Shown one piece after another: positions 48,999 through 57,872 of a stretch of DNA of 64,000 nt. Source of the stretch: Massilia frigida. Its GTDB lineage: Bacteria; Pseudomonadota; Gammaproteobacteria; Burkholderiales; Burkholderiaceae_D. The stretch is from contig NZ_WHJG01000007.1 in NCBI RefSeq assembly GCF_011682175.1, forward strand, positions 124,001 to 188,000. The letters run 5' to 3'. Position 1 is the stretch's first letter, and every line of letters starts with the position of its first letter. The notes beneath the pieces are model-generated. The model did no database searches. It saw only the letters and a list, made by a program, of their open reading frames with translations, and was not told the DNA's origin. The position numbers and the translations under genes are program-made.

Positions 48999-49988
48999 TT
49001 GTCCGCCGCCATCTTACACGCACAACAAAATACCATCGCCCAATCGATTGCTCCGGACATGGAGGCAGTCAACACGGTGATCCGCGAACGCCTGCATTCC
49101 GAGGTCAGCCTGGTCAACCAGATCGCCGAGTACATCATCAGTGCCGGAGGCAAGCGCATCCGCCCCGTGCTGGTGCTGCTGGTGGCGAACGCCTATGGCT
49201 ACAAGGGCACGGCCCACCATGAACTGGCGGCCGTGGTCGAATTCATCCACACCGCCACCCTGCTGCACGACGACGTGGTCGACGAATCGTCGATGCGGCG
49301 CGGGCGCCAGACCGCCAACGCGCTGTTCGGCAATGCGGCATCGGTGCTGGTGGGCGACTTCCTGTACTCGCGCTCGTTCCAGATGATGGTTGGGCTGAAC
49401 AATATGCGCGTGATGCAGATCTTGTCGGACGCGACCAACGTGATCGCCGAAGGGGAAGTGCTGCAACTGCTCAATATGCACGATCCGGATGTGACACAGG
49501 AAAGCTACCTGAAAGTGATCCGCTCCAAGACCGCCAAGCTGTTCGAGGCGGCGGCTGAACTGGGCGCCCTCATTTCCGGCGCCAGCGATGACGAGATCAG
49601 CAAGGCCGGCGAATACGGCCGCTCGCTGGGCACGGCTTTCCAGTTGATCGACGACGTGCTCGACTACGCGGGCGACGCCGACGAAATCGGCAAGAACGTC
49701 GGCGACGACCTGCGCGAAGGCAAGCCGACCCTGCCGCTGATCTGGCTGATGGAAAACGGCACGCCGGAACAGCGTGAATTGGTGCGCAATTGCATCGAGC
49801 AAGGTGATGAGCAGCATTTCGACGCCATTCTCGCGGCGGTGACCAGCAGCGGCGCCCTGGATTTTACGCGGCGCGAGGCGGACATTGCCGCCAAGCGCGC
49901 GGCGGACGCCATCGCTGGTTTGCCGGACAGCCTGTACAAACAGAGCTTGCTGCAACTGTGTAGCTTCGCAGTTGACAGGAACCACTGA
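48999..49988 (+). CDS. ispB: Trans-polyprenyl diphosphate synthase (octaprenyl type)
   Basis: 329 residues if translation starts at TTG 48999 (AGG 6 bp upstream); an ATG at 49060 is out of the conserved N-terminus, so the TTG is preferred but uncertain. It makes the side chain of ubiquinone by adding isoprenyl units. First Asp-rich motif LLHDDVVDESSMRRG, second LIDDVLDYAGD, plus GGKRIRPVLVLL; all catalytic elements are intact. It lies immediately upstream of tRNA-Pro and is divergent from rplU. Chain length (C40) is inferred from neighbours and lineage. Confidence 0.92.
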   Translation: MSAAILHAQQNTIAQSIAPDMEAVNTVIRERLHSEVSLVNQIAEYIISAGGKRIRPVLVLLVANAYGYKGTAHHELAAVVEFIHTATLLHDDVVDESSMRRGRQTANALFGNAASVLVGDFLYSRSFQMMVGLNNMRVMQILSDATNVIAEGEVLQLLNMHDPDVTQESYLKVIRSKTAKLFEAAAELGALISGASDDEISKAGEYGRSLGTAFQLIDDVLDYAGDADEIGKNVGDDLREGKPTLPLIWLMENGTPEQRELVRNCIEQGDEQHFDAILAAVTSSGALDFTRREADIAAKRAADAIAGLPDSLYKQSLLQLCSFAVDRNH

Positions 49989-50035
49989 GCGGCGTTAACT
50001 TCATACCTAAGAGTTCTACTTATTCTACTACCCGT

Positions 50036-50112
50036 CGGGGTGTGGCTCAGCCTGGTAGAGCGCTGCGTTCGGGACGCAGAGGCCGGAGGTTCGAATCCTC
50101 TCACCCCGACCA
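50036..50112 (+). tRNA. tRNA-Pro (anticodon CGG)
   Basis: 77 nt beginning CGGGGTGTGGCTCAG, with acceptor stem CGGGGTG/CACCCCG, anticodon stem CTGCG/CGCAG around TTCGGGA (anticodon CGG, reads CCG), T-arm GGTTCGAATCC and an encoded 3' CCA. All stems pair. It marks the boundary between the conserved block to the left and the restriction island to the right. Confidence 0.97.
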
Positions 50113-50126
50113 GAATTTTCCTTATT

Positions 50127-50155
50127 AAACAGCGAGCTATTGGCTCGCTGTTTTG
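50127..50155 (+). terminator. Terminator after tRNA-Pro
   Basis: AAACAGCGAGC (50127-50137) pairs with GCTCGCTGTTT (50143-50153), loop TATTG, followed by T. Confidence 0.85.
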
Positions 50156-50278
50156 CTTTGGCAACCAGCTGGCATAAGTACTCAGGTACTCAGCCCATCG
50201 CCCATCCGAGATGAATGAGCATCCCACGGACCGGAACTGGAGACGCCAGTTTCCGACGGACGTCATACAAAATATGGA

Positions 50279-53200
50279 TTAGGGGCGAGTGCTTGAGTCG
50301 CCAGGAACCGATTTTGCCCGCAGTGCTTCGTAAAGCTGGGCAGGCCCCAATAGGATGTCGCGCAGGCCGTCGCGGACCCGTTCAGAGCCCAACGCCTGGG
50401 TGCTCATGGTCTGGTGCGCATCTAGCGCATCCATGATGGCGTGCAGCACCGCATTCTTCAGGTCAGGCGAGTTAGCGAACTGCTCCTTGCTGTTGCTGGC
50501 GGCCTGTCGCATCAAGGTCTCGTTTTCCAGCAACTTTCCCTTGAGAACGCCGTTGACGTAGACGAGCTGATCGTCGTCAGTGAGTTCGCCTTCGAACAAG
50601 CAATTTACTTTCTCGATGATTTCGTTCAGGTAAGCCTCCTGCTTTTCCTGCACGCTCCCGCTGCCTACCGCGTCCATGGGCGGCAATTTGTAGCTGCCGT
50701 CGGCGTTCAGGCCCATCGACTGCTTGCCCTGATTTTTCAGCGTGTGATGAGTCAATAGCACCTTACTAAGGTCCACCGTGTCGCGCTCCCGACCGAACTC
50801 CAGCAGCGGCGTAAGGCGTTTGTAAAATAGGAAGCGTTTTTCGATGGCGGTATTGCCGTAATCGAAAATCTGGCTCAGGAAGGCATACAGCCGCACATAG
50901 GCACCCATGTCGTTTTTGAACAGAAGTAGTGCTTCCAACTGGTCCTTGGCTGCGCGCGCAGCCTTCTCGTCATGTGCCTCCTCGGCCGCCCCCTTATCCC
51001 GCTGTGCCGCTTTGTAGCGTTTGAGCAGACGGTCGGCTACAGGAGCAATGGCGGCATCGAGCTGTTTCTGCGTGCCGTTCGGGTCAAGGTCCACCTTGGC
51101 GACGCGGTCCACCTCGTAGTCGTCGTAAAAACCGGTGGCGTCCAGCTTGGCGCGCAGGTCGTAGACCAGGTGCGGGTCAGTGACCGCTTCCATCTCGGCA
51201 GTCTCGTAATACGTCTTGAACGCCTTCAGGATTTCCGCTGGCTCGTTGACGAAGTCCAACACATAGGTCGCATCCTTTCCCGGATAGGCACGATTCAGAC
51301 GCGAGAGCGTCTGTACGGCTTGGATGCCACCGAGCATCTTGTCCACGTACATTCCGCACAGTAGCGGCTGGTCAAACCCGGTCTGGAATTTATTGGCCAC
51401 CAAAAGCAGGTGGAAGTCCGGTCCCTTGAACACCTCGCGGATGTCCCTGCCACGCAGCCCGGGGTTTAAAGTATCGCTGTTTTCGGTAACAGCCTCGGGG
51501 AAGCTTTCGGCGTCGTCCACCTCGCCAGAAAAGGCCACCAATACGCCCAGTGGATAGTTCTGCTTGACGATATAGGCGCGGATGGCCTTCTGCCAGCGCA
51601 CAGCTTCCTTGCGGCTGCCGACCACCACCATCGCCTTGGCCTTGCCCTCCAGCAGTGGCTGCACATTCTCGCGAAAATGCTCGACAACGATTTGCACCTT
51701 GCTTGCGATGTTGTACGGGTGCAGCCGTACCCACTGCATCAGCCCTTTCATCGCCGTGCTGCGCTCTACCGTTTTGTCGTCCCACTCCTGCCCGTCGTGG
51801 GCCAGTTTGAACGCAAGCTTGTAGCTTGTATAGTTCTTCAAGACATCGAGAATGAAGCCTTCTTCGATCGCCTGGCGCATCGAATACACATGAAAGGGTT
51901 GCGGCAACCCATCCGGGCCTTTGCGGCCGAAAAGTTCCAGCGTTTTGGTTTTTGGCGTCGCAGTGAAAGCCACATAGGTCAGGCCTTTGACCCCGGCGCG
52001 AGCCTCCATTTGCGCAGCAAGCAGCGCCTCGGTGTCGACTTCGCCGCCATCCTGCAAATCGGCCCATTCCTGCGCCGACAGCAATTGCTTGAGCTTGGCC
52101 GCCGCCTCGCCGGTCTGCGAGCTGTGCGCCTCGTCGGCAATCACCGCGAAGCGTTTGCCCTCGGTGGCCGCCAAATCCTGCACGGCCTGCAATGCGAAAG
52201 GGAAAGTTTGGATAGTGCAGACGATGATTTTCTTGCCGCCCTTCAGCGCTTGGCCGAGGTGAGCACTTTTGCTGCCATGTTCGTTGGTGATGGTGGCAAC
52301 CACGCCTGTGGTGCGTTCGAAATCGAAGATTGCCTCTTGCAACTGCGCGTCCAGTACAGTGCGGTCGCTGACCACCAGCACGCTATCGAACAGCTTGTTG
52401 TGCTGCGCGTCATGCAGGTCGGCCAGGAAGTGCGCCGTCCAGGCGATCGAGTTGGTCTTGCCTGACCCAGCGGAATGTTGAATCAGGTAGCGCTCACCGG
52501 GCCCCTTGTCCAGCACATCGGCGACCAAGGCGCGCGTGGCGTCGAGCTGGTGGTAACGCGGGAAGATGACTGCCTGCGGCTGCTTCTTGTCATTACGCTT
52601 GCAAATGAGGTAGCGGTGCAGGATATCCAGCCAGCTTTCACGCGCCCATACGTTCTCCCACAAGTACGCTGTAGCAAAGCCGTCCGGGTTGGGAGCATTC
52701 CCGGCCCCACCGGCGTTGCCACGGTTGAAAGGCAGGAAGGTCGTCGCCGGACCCGCCAGCTTGGTTGTCATCATCACTTCGCTCTGACTCACCGCGAAAT
52801 GCACCAGCGCCCCGCCCGGGAAACCCAGCAGAGGCTCCAGCACGCCGCCCTTGGGCTGCGGGATGCGGTCGAAACGGTACTGGTCGACGGCGTCCTGGAC
52901 GCTTTGGGTATAGTCACTCTTGAGTTCGACCGTGGCCACGGCGACGCCGTTGAGGAAAAGCACCAAGTCCAGTTCGTCCTTGGGGTTATTCGGCGAGTGA
53001 CAGACTTGCCGCACCACGCGCAGCCGGTTGGCAGCGTACTTCGCCTGAATGAGCGGGTTGATGGCCAGTGCCGGTTTGAATTGCGCCAGTTCGAGCGACT
53101 CCTTCAAGCCCAGCATCTCGATACCCCGGCGCAGCACGTCCAAGGTGCCGCGCTCGTTCATGTTCTTGCGCACACGCTCGGCCAGTACCTGTGGCAAGGC

Positions 53201-53398
53201 CGCTCCGTGCGTCTTGCTCAGGCGCTGCCAGCTATCGGGCTGGGTCGCCTCAACCCATGTCAGAAGATCCGGCAGGAAGAGCCCGCTGGCGCGGTCGAAC
53301 TGCGCGGCGTCGCCTTTTGCATACAGCCAGCCGCCAGAGGCCAGGTGGGTGCAGATTTCGGCTTCGAAGTGATGCTCCTGGTGCAAGTCGTGGCTCAT
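50279..53398 (-). CDS. hsdR: Type I restriction endonuclease, R subunit
   Basis: 1,039 residues. The N-terminal nuclease motif is D144 with E158-L-K160 in DELDLVLFLNGVAVATVELK. The translocase has Walker A HSAGSGKT (309-316), DEAH (422-425), the TATP-type motif and later helicase motifs, then a C-terminal HsdM-interaction region. It cuts unmodified DNA after ATP-driven translocation in complex with HsdM2S. Last gene of the operon, 42 bp after the PD-(D/E)XK-like gene. Codon and base use are visibly more AT-rich than the genes left of the tRNA, consistent with acquisition. Confidence 0.95.
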   Translation of the reverse strand: MSHDLHQEHHFEAEICTHLASGGWLYAKGDAAQFDRASGLFLPDLLTWVEATQPDSWQRLSKTHGAALPQVLAERVRKNMNERGTLDVLRRGIEMLGLKESLELAQFKPALAINPLIQAKYAANRLRVVRQVCHSPNNPKDELDLVLFLNGVAVATVELKSDYTQSVQDAVDQYRFDRIPQPKGGVLEPLLGFPGGALVHFAVSQSEVMMTTKLAGPATTFLPFNRGNAGGAGNAPNPDGFATAYLWENVWARESWLDILHRYLICKRNDKKQPQAVIFPRYHQLDATRALVADVLDKGPGERYLIQHSAGSGKTNSIAWTAHFLADLHDAQHNKLFDSVLVVSDRTVLDAQLQEAIFDFERTTGVVATITNEHGSKSAHLGQALKGGKKIIVCTIQTFPFALQAVQDLAATEGKRFAVIADEAHSSQTGEAAAKLKQLLSAQEWADLQDGGEVDTEALLAAQMEARAGVKGLTYVAFTATPKTKTLELFGRKGPDGLPQPFHVYSMRQAIEEGFILDVLKNYTSYKLAFKLAHDGQEWDDKTVERSTAMKGLMQWVRLHPYNIASKVQIVVEHFRENVQPLLEGKAKAMVVVGSRKEAVRWQKAIRAYIVKQNYPLGVLVAFSGEVDDAESFPEAVTENSDTLNPGLRGRDIREVFKGPDFHLLLVANKFQTGFDQPLLCGMYVDKMLGGIQAVQTLSRLNRAYPGKDATYVLDFVNEPAEILKAFKTYYETAEMEAVTDPHLVYDLRAKLDATGFYDDYEVDRVAKVDLDPNGTQKQLDAAIAPVADRLLKRYKAAQRDKGAAEEAHDEKAARAAKDQLEALLLFKNDMGAYVRLYAFLSQIFDYGNTAIEKRFLFYKRLTPLLEFGRERDTVDLSKVLLTHHTLKNQGKQSMGLNADGSYKLPPMDAVGSGSVQEKQEAYLNEIIEKVNCLFEGELTDDDQLVYVNGVLKGKLLENETLMRQAASNSKEQFANSPDLKNAVLHAIMDALDAHQTMSTQALGSERVRDGLRDILLGPAQLYEALRAKSVPGDSSTRP

Positions 53399-53440
53399 GT
53401 TTTTCCCGGGTTCATTTTTTGTATGCTCCTTTGCTACCGC

Positions 53441-54379
53441 TTAATTCTCGGCGTAGCTGCGCTCCAGCAGCGCTTGGGCACGCTTCAAGTCGGCAGTATT
53501 GCGCACGCATAGCTCTACGTCACCAGTACCCCAATGGCCCACCTGGCTGATGTCGCGGCTGAAGTTTTCTTCGAAAGCGACCGTGGCCGGGTTGAGCTTG
53601 AGTATCAGAAGCAGACGGCTCGGAAAAACGATGACACAAGCGAAGTTCTTGAGCCGGCGGAAAGCGGTGTAGAGCTTGAGCGCCTTTTGCTGCACGTCGT
53701 CGCCCAGTGATAGCAGGAGCGAGGTGGTCTGCTCGTAGAGTGCGCGAATCTCTGGCGTGGCCAGCGCCAATTGCTCGGTCAGCGACTTGTCTTTTCCAGT
53801 CGACTTGGGAGCGTTCGGCTCGGCTGGTGGGCTAGTGGTCGGTGTCCGCTTCACGGCGGTGGCGTCCGGCACGCTTTGCGCATTGACCAACTCCAACAAC
53901 AAGAGGTCGTCACCGAACAGTTTGTAGCGAATGAGCTCGATATTGCGCGGGATCTGTTGCACCGCGTATTGGTCATAGCGGGTGAAATCAGCCGCAATGC
54001 ACAGCAACCGGGTGCCCTCCCATTCGATGTGCTCGGCCGTGTCCTTGCCGAGCTTTTCCATCACCAGCCAGCGAAATTCCGCCTGATGGTCCAGCAGCCA
54101 GTCCAGGTAGAACAGGCCTTGGTTGATGACATTCTCGGTGCTGTGGCGTTTATACTCGACGATGACCGGAAATCCATTCTCATCCAGGCCCAACGAGTCG
54201 ATGCGACCTCTGTGCGTCTTGCCGGTAACGTATTCGCTGGCTAGGAAGCGCATCCCTAGGAATGTTTCCATGTGGCCCTCAATGAGCGTTTGCAGAGTCT
54301 TTTCGAGCGGAGCGGATTGGCTGGCGAGTTCCGTGACGGTGCTGGTACCGTGCAGGCGAAACAACTGGATATCACTCAT
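53441..54379 (-). CDS. PD-(D/E)XK nuclease-like protein embedded in the restriction operon
   Basis: 312 residues. The N-terminal half contains RGRIDSLGLDENGFPVIVEYKR: D61, E75 and K77 in the order of the D-(E/Q)xK nuclease core, preceded by E34 in a helix and followed by a QGLFYLDWLLDH helix, as in DUF91/NucS-like and DUF5655-associated nucleases. A Thr/Pro/Lys linker (about 175-200) leads to a C-terminal domain (LGDDVQQKALKLYTAFRRLKNFACV) typical of DUF5655. Its start overlaps the hsdS stop by 4 nt and hsdR follows, so it is expressed with the restriction system. The activity is inferred; alternatives are an accessory DNA-end or anti-phage factor. Confidence 0.72.
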   Translation of the reverse strand: MSDIQLFRLHGTSTVTELASQSAPLEKTLQTLIEGHMETFLGMRFLASEYVTGKTHRGRIDSLGLDENGFPVIVEYKRHSTENVINQGLFYLDWLLDHQAEFRWLVMEKLGKDTAEHIEWEGTRLLCIAADFTRYDQYAVQQIPRNIELIRYKLFGDDLLLLELVNAQSVPDATAVKRTPTTSPPAEPNAPKSTGKDKSLTEQLALATPEIRALYEQTTSLLLSLGDDVQQKALKLYTAFRRLKNFACVIVFPSRLLLILKLNPATVAFEENFSRDISQVGHWGTGDVELCVRNTADLKRAQALLERSYAEN

Positions 54380-55773
54380 GCAGCAAGAACCTCCGGGTGT
54401 TCGATTAGCGCTGGTGACATGACGCCACGCACATCGATTTGCCCTGTGACAGCGGCGGCGATGAGGGCACTACGGCGCTCCTTCAATAGCACAATTGCCC
54501 GTTCCGCGACAACATTAAGAGTGTCAAGCCGTTCCGTTTCAGTTCGTAAAAATTCCCGAATTTCGTTTTGTTCTTTAACGCTTGGCATCGGCGCTAGCAG
54601 GTCCAAGATTGCAGACTGACCGATATTAAGCATTGAGCTACTGGCTCCCGTGGCATCCAATTCAATTTGCGACCTTGCCTGGGGGGTTCCAAGGTAGGCT
54701 GCCAAGTAAAACGGAGTACAACGTGCGTTGTCCAGTCTCAGGCGATATAGCTTGTCGCACAGCATCAAATTATCGAAGTCCGTTCCGACCGCTGCCGCGC
54801 TACCGACCAACTCACGGGTATTTGCCCTAGAAATCAATAAATCGCCACGCTTTAGCGAATAGGCTGGGACTGGTTCAAGCCCAGGCGGAAGCTTCTTGTT
54901 CTCCATCGGTCGAAATACTCCACCATTTACGCAGCCAACTTTCAGTACACCCCACTCATCGGGTAAGCTGATGGGGAAATTCTCACATTGCGGGCTCCAC
55001 CCTTGCTCAATTGATGCGATAACGCGCTTTATCCGTACAACCTCCCAGTGCGATGGCACCTCCCCTAGCCACGCTACGCCGGAATTTTTCCTAGGGGCGT
55101 TAGCGTTAAGACCTTTGGTAACGGCTTGCGAGACGGTGGCTTCGCGCTTTTCAGCCAGCACGGCAATAAGCTTTCGCTGCTCGGCAATCAGTGTGTCGAT
55201 CTTGGCGGTTTCACGGTCGAGGAAAGCTATGATCGCGATTTGCTCATTGATGGGCGGAAACGGCCACGCAAAATCCCGAAGAAAGTTGTCAGGTACCCGC
55301 TTTTGCCCACCAGCGCCATACATGCTCGCCTCCCCTTGATTGCGAAAGCCTGGGGACCGGAAAATCCAGTTCAACATAGGACCTAGCACTTCCGATGACT
55401 TTGGACGAGCCACGATAAGCTCAGTTGTGCCGAAACCAATTCCTTCTCGAAGACCCTGGATAAGTGCTCCCTTACCGTTTTCAAAGCAGGGCGTGATTTT
55501 GGCCAGCGTGACATCACCATCTCGGAAGTATGTGTAGCCAACCTCAACTTCAGCGATGGTACGCGTCCGGTCAAGGTTGAGTGAGCCATCGTCTCCGATC
55601 GCCTCCATTGGCAAGAAGGACACCACTGTGTTTCGATTGTACCCAGCTAGCTCTGACTTTGAGGGATTAAGATCAGCGACGTAGCGAATCCGCTTGATGG
55701 GCCAGTGCGCAGGTACCAATCCAAGCCAACTAAGTTCGCTCTTCTTGTACTCCCCATATCTTGGCAAACTCAT
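54376..55773 (-). CDS. hsdS: Type I restriction-modification specificity subunit
   Basis: 465 residues with two target-recognition domains and two conserved helical spacers. The halves start with matching blocks ([16 protein letters not shown] near 14 and [16 protein letters not shown] near 233). The spacers are [20 protein letters not shown] near 190 and [20 protein letters not shown] near 405. The two variable segments define the two half-sites of the recognition sequence, which cannot be predicted. It overlaps hsdM upstream and the nuclease-like gene downstream by 4 nt each. Confidence 0.95.
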   Translation of the reverse strand: MSLPRYGEYKKSELSWLGLVPAHWPIKRIRYVADLNPSKSELAGYNRNTVVSFLPMEAIGDDGSLNLDRTRTIAEVEVGYTYFRDGDVTLAKITPCFENGKGALIQGLREGIGFGTTELIVARPKSSEVLGPMLNWIFRSPGFRNQGEASMYGAGGQKRVPDNFLRDFAWPFPPINEQIAIIAFLDRETAKIDTLIAEQRKLIAVLAEKREATVSQAVTKGLNANAPRKNSGVAWLGEVPSHWEVVRIKRVIASIEQGWSPQCENFPISLPDEWGVLKVGCVNGGVFRPMENKKLPPGLEPVPAYSLKRGDLLISRANTRELVGSAAAVGTDFDNLMLCDKLYRLRLDNARCTPFYLAAYLGTPQARSQIELDATGASSSMLNIGQSAILDLLAPMPSVKEQNEIREFLRTETERLDTLNVVAERAIVLLKERRSALIAAAVTGQIDVRGVMSPALIEHPEVLAA

Positions 55774-57617
55774 TCCGCCAGCTCCTCTAACATCTTCATG
55801 ATGTTGGCTGTAACGATTTTGAGCTCTTCGTCGATGGCGTGCAGGCTACGCGGCGGCTCGAACACGTAGAAGTGGCGATTAAACGAAATCTCATAACCGA
55901 CTTTGCTCTTCTCCTCGTCAATCCAGGCATCGGGCGCATGGGGCAGCACCTCGCGCTCGAAGTAAGCCTGGATATCCTCCGTCAGTGGCACGTTTTCGGT
56001 GTCACGTAACACGCTGTCAGACTGGACCTTGCCCTTCTGCTTGCCCTTCACGCCCAGCATCGGGTTGCCAGCCTCGTCTCTAAGCGGGCGCTCAACGGTG
56101 ATCGTGGTGTAGCCAAATTCTTCATTACGGAAGATGCGCGAAATGGGTACGCGCTTGAGCTTTCCGCCTTCTGGCACGACGGGCATGCTATCGGTACCGG
56201 TGACAATCTGCGGCTCGCCAATAACGGTCCCGGCGACATCGAACGTAGTGACGAGCTCACCTTCCGTGAAGTCGCCGAACAGGCGTGTGACCATAGCAAT
56301 ATGGGCATCGTTCATCTCTTTACGTTTGCTGCCCAGGGTTTTCCGCATCTTCTGCCAAAAGCCGCTGGCGTCGATAAGCTGTACCTGACCCTTGCGGTCG
56401 GCCGGCTTCTTGTTGGACAAAATCCAAACGTAGGTGGCGATCCCGGTGTTGTAGAACATGTCGGTCGGCAGCCCGACAATGGCTTCCACCAGGTCGTTCT
56501 CCAACACGTAGCGGCGAATTTCGCTCTCGCCGCTGCCGGCCCCGCCCGTGAAGAGCGGAGAGCCATTAAGCACGATACCGAAACGACTACCGCCCTCGCC
56601 GTTGACGACGGGAGTCATCTTCGATAGCAGGTGCATCAGAAAAAGCATGGAACCGTCGGAAACGCGCGGCAGGCCAGGACCAAAGCGTCCATCGAAGCCC
56701 TTGCTCTCGTGCTCCTGACGCACAGCCTTCTCGACCTTTTTCCATTCCACGCCGAAGGGCGGATTGGAGAGCATGTAGTCGAACTTGCGCCCGCTGTGGC
56801 CGTCCTCGCTGAGCGTGTTGCCGACGATGATGTTCTCCACCGGCTGGCCCTTGATGAGCATGTCCGCCTTGCAGATGGCAAAGGACTCGTCGTTGAGCTC
56901 TTGGCCAAACATGGTCAGCCGCGCCTGCGGGTTGTGTTCCAGCAGATATTCGCCGGCAATCGACAGCATGCCGCCAGTGCCGGCAGTCGGGTCGTAGATG
57001 GTGCGCACCACGGCGCTACCGGGGGTAAGCACATCGTCGTCCTCGATGAACAGCAGGTTCACCATCAGGCGGATGACCTCGCGCGGGGTAAAGTGCTCAC
57101 CGGCTGTCTCATTCGAGATTTCGGCAAATTTGCGAATCAGTTCCTCGAACACGAGGCCCATGCTGCCATTGTCGACTACGTCGGGATGCAAGTCGATATT
57201 GGAGAATTTTTCGGTGACGAGGTAGAGCAGATTCGCCTTGGCCAAGCGTTCCACCTGCGTGTAAAAATCGAAGCGTTCGAAAATGTCGCGCGCGGCCGGA
57301 GAAAACGCCTGGACGTATGCGTAGAGATTCTGGCGGATGTGGTCCTGGTCGCCCAGCAGCTTCACCAAGTCCAATGGCGACGTGTTGTAGAAGCTTTGGC
57401 CAGCCTTACGCAGCAGGAATGGCTCAGGATTCAGCCCGGCCTTTGTCTTGGCACTGAACTCGGCCAATACAGCGGCCTTGGTCGATTCCAAAACGCAGTC
57501 CAGCCGGCGCAGCACGGTGAATGGGAGAATGACGCGACCGTATTCCGACTGTTTATAGTCGCCTCGCAAGAGGTCGGCAACCGACCAGATAAAGGACGAC
57601 AAGGCTTGATGATTCAT
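55770..57617 (-). CDS. hsdM: Type I restriction-modification DNA adenine methyltransferase
   Basis: 615 residues. An N-terminal helical HsdM_N domain, then the SAM-binding DPTAGTGG (209-216) and catalytic NPPF (285-288) of N6-adenine methyltransferases. It methylates the recognition site with HsdS and forms the R2M2S enzyme with HsdR. Its start overlaps the stop of a 66-codon ORF by 4 nt. The first 50 bp (57571-57620) are repeated at 61314-61363. Confidence 0.95.
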   Translation of the reverse strand: MNHQALSSFIWSVADLLRGDYKQSEYGRVILPFTVLRRLDCVLESTKAAVLAEFSAKTKAGLNPEPFLLRKAGQSFYNTSPLDLVKLLGDQDHIRQNLYAYVQAFSPAARDIFERFDFYTQVERLAKANLLYLVTEKFSNIDLHPDVVDNGSMGLVFEELIRKFAEISNETAGEHFTPREVIRLMVNLLFIEDDDVLTPGSAVVRTIYDPTAGTGGMLSIAGEYLLEHNPQARLTMFGQELNDESFAICKADMLIKGQPVENIIVGNTLSEDGHSGRKFDYMLSNPPFGVEWKKVEKAVRQEHESKGFDGRFGPGLPRVSDGSMLFLMHLLSKMTPVVNGEGGSRFGIVLNGSPLFTGGAGSGESEIRRYVLENDLVEAIVGLPTDMFYNTGIATYVWILSNKKPADRKGQVQLIDASGFWQKMRKTLGSKRKEMNDAHIAMVTRLFGDFTEGELVTTFDVAGTVIGEPQIVTGTDSMPVVPEGGKLKRVPISRIFRNEEFGYTTITVERPLRDEAGNPMLGVKGKQKGKVQSDSVLRDTENVPLTEDIQAYFEREVLPHAPDAWIDEEKSKVGYEISFNRHFYVFEPPRSLHAIDEELKIVTANIMKMLEELAE

Positions 57618-57620
57618 TGG
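57571..57620 (-). repeat. hsdM 5'-end repeat, copy 1 (within intact hsdM)
   Basis: This 50-bp segment covers the hsdM start and its first 16 codons. It matches 61314-61363 in 46 of 50 bases in the same orientation; weaker similarity continues upstream to about 57665 (for example ACTTTACC). The two copies bracket the molybdenum oxidoreductase genes. Confidence 0.85.
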
Positions 57621-57814
57621 CAGCTAGTGGTTGGATCGTCTAAAACAGCGACTTTACCACTTCCGTGCGCCTCGACGAATGAGAAAGCTGCCAGATGCCG
57701 GCTGCAGGCATAGCAGTATTGCTGACCGCGCGCCGCAAGCAAAAGCGGTTCACCGCCAAACAATAAGATCATTTCAGGCGGCCCCATACGCTGACACTCG
57801 TCACGTATGGGCAC
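57614..57814 (-). CDS. 66-codon ORF heading the restriction operon
   Basis: It opens at GTG 57814, directly after an in-frame stop, and ends in TGA at 57614-57616, overlapping the hsdM ATG by 4 nt exactly as the other genes of the operon do. GGGGAGG lies 13 bp upstream; internal ATGs at codons 10 and 15 are alternatives. The product has a CYAC pair (C34, C37) flanked by QQY and SRH, which may bind a metal, and C7 and C65. No family is recognised. The position and coupling argue for a real leader, regulator or small accessory protein; it could also be a decayed gene end. Confidence 0.45.
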   Translation of the reverse strand: MPIRDECQRMGPPEMILLFGGEPLLLAARGQQYCYACSRHLAAFSFVEAHGSGKVAVLDDPTTSCQ

Positions 57815-57872
57815 TTACGAACATCAGCCTCCCCGAGTGCCATGGCAAACAGCGCTATTCGACGTTTTTTCC

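Noticed and set aside
49664-50266. A 200-codon minus-strand frame running through the tRNA and the end of the polyprenyl synthase
   Set aside because: It reads across tRNA-Pro, a common artefact; the tRNA and synthase are clear.
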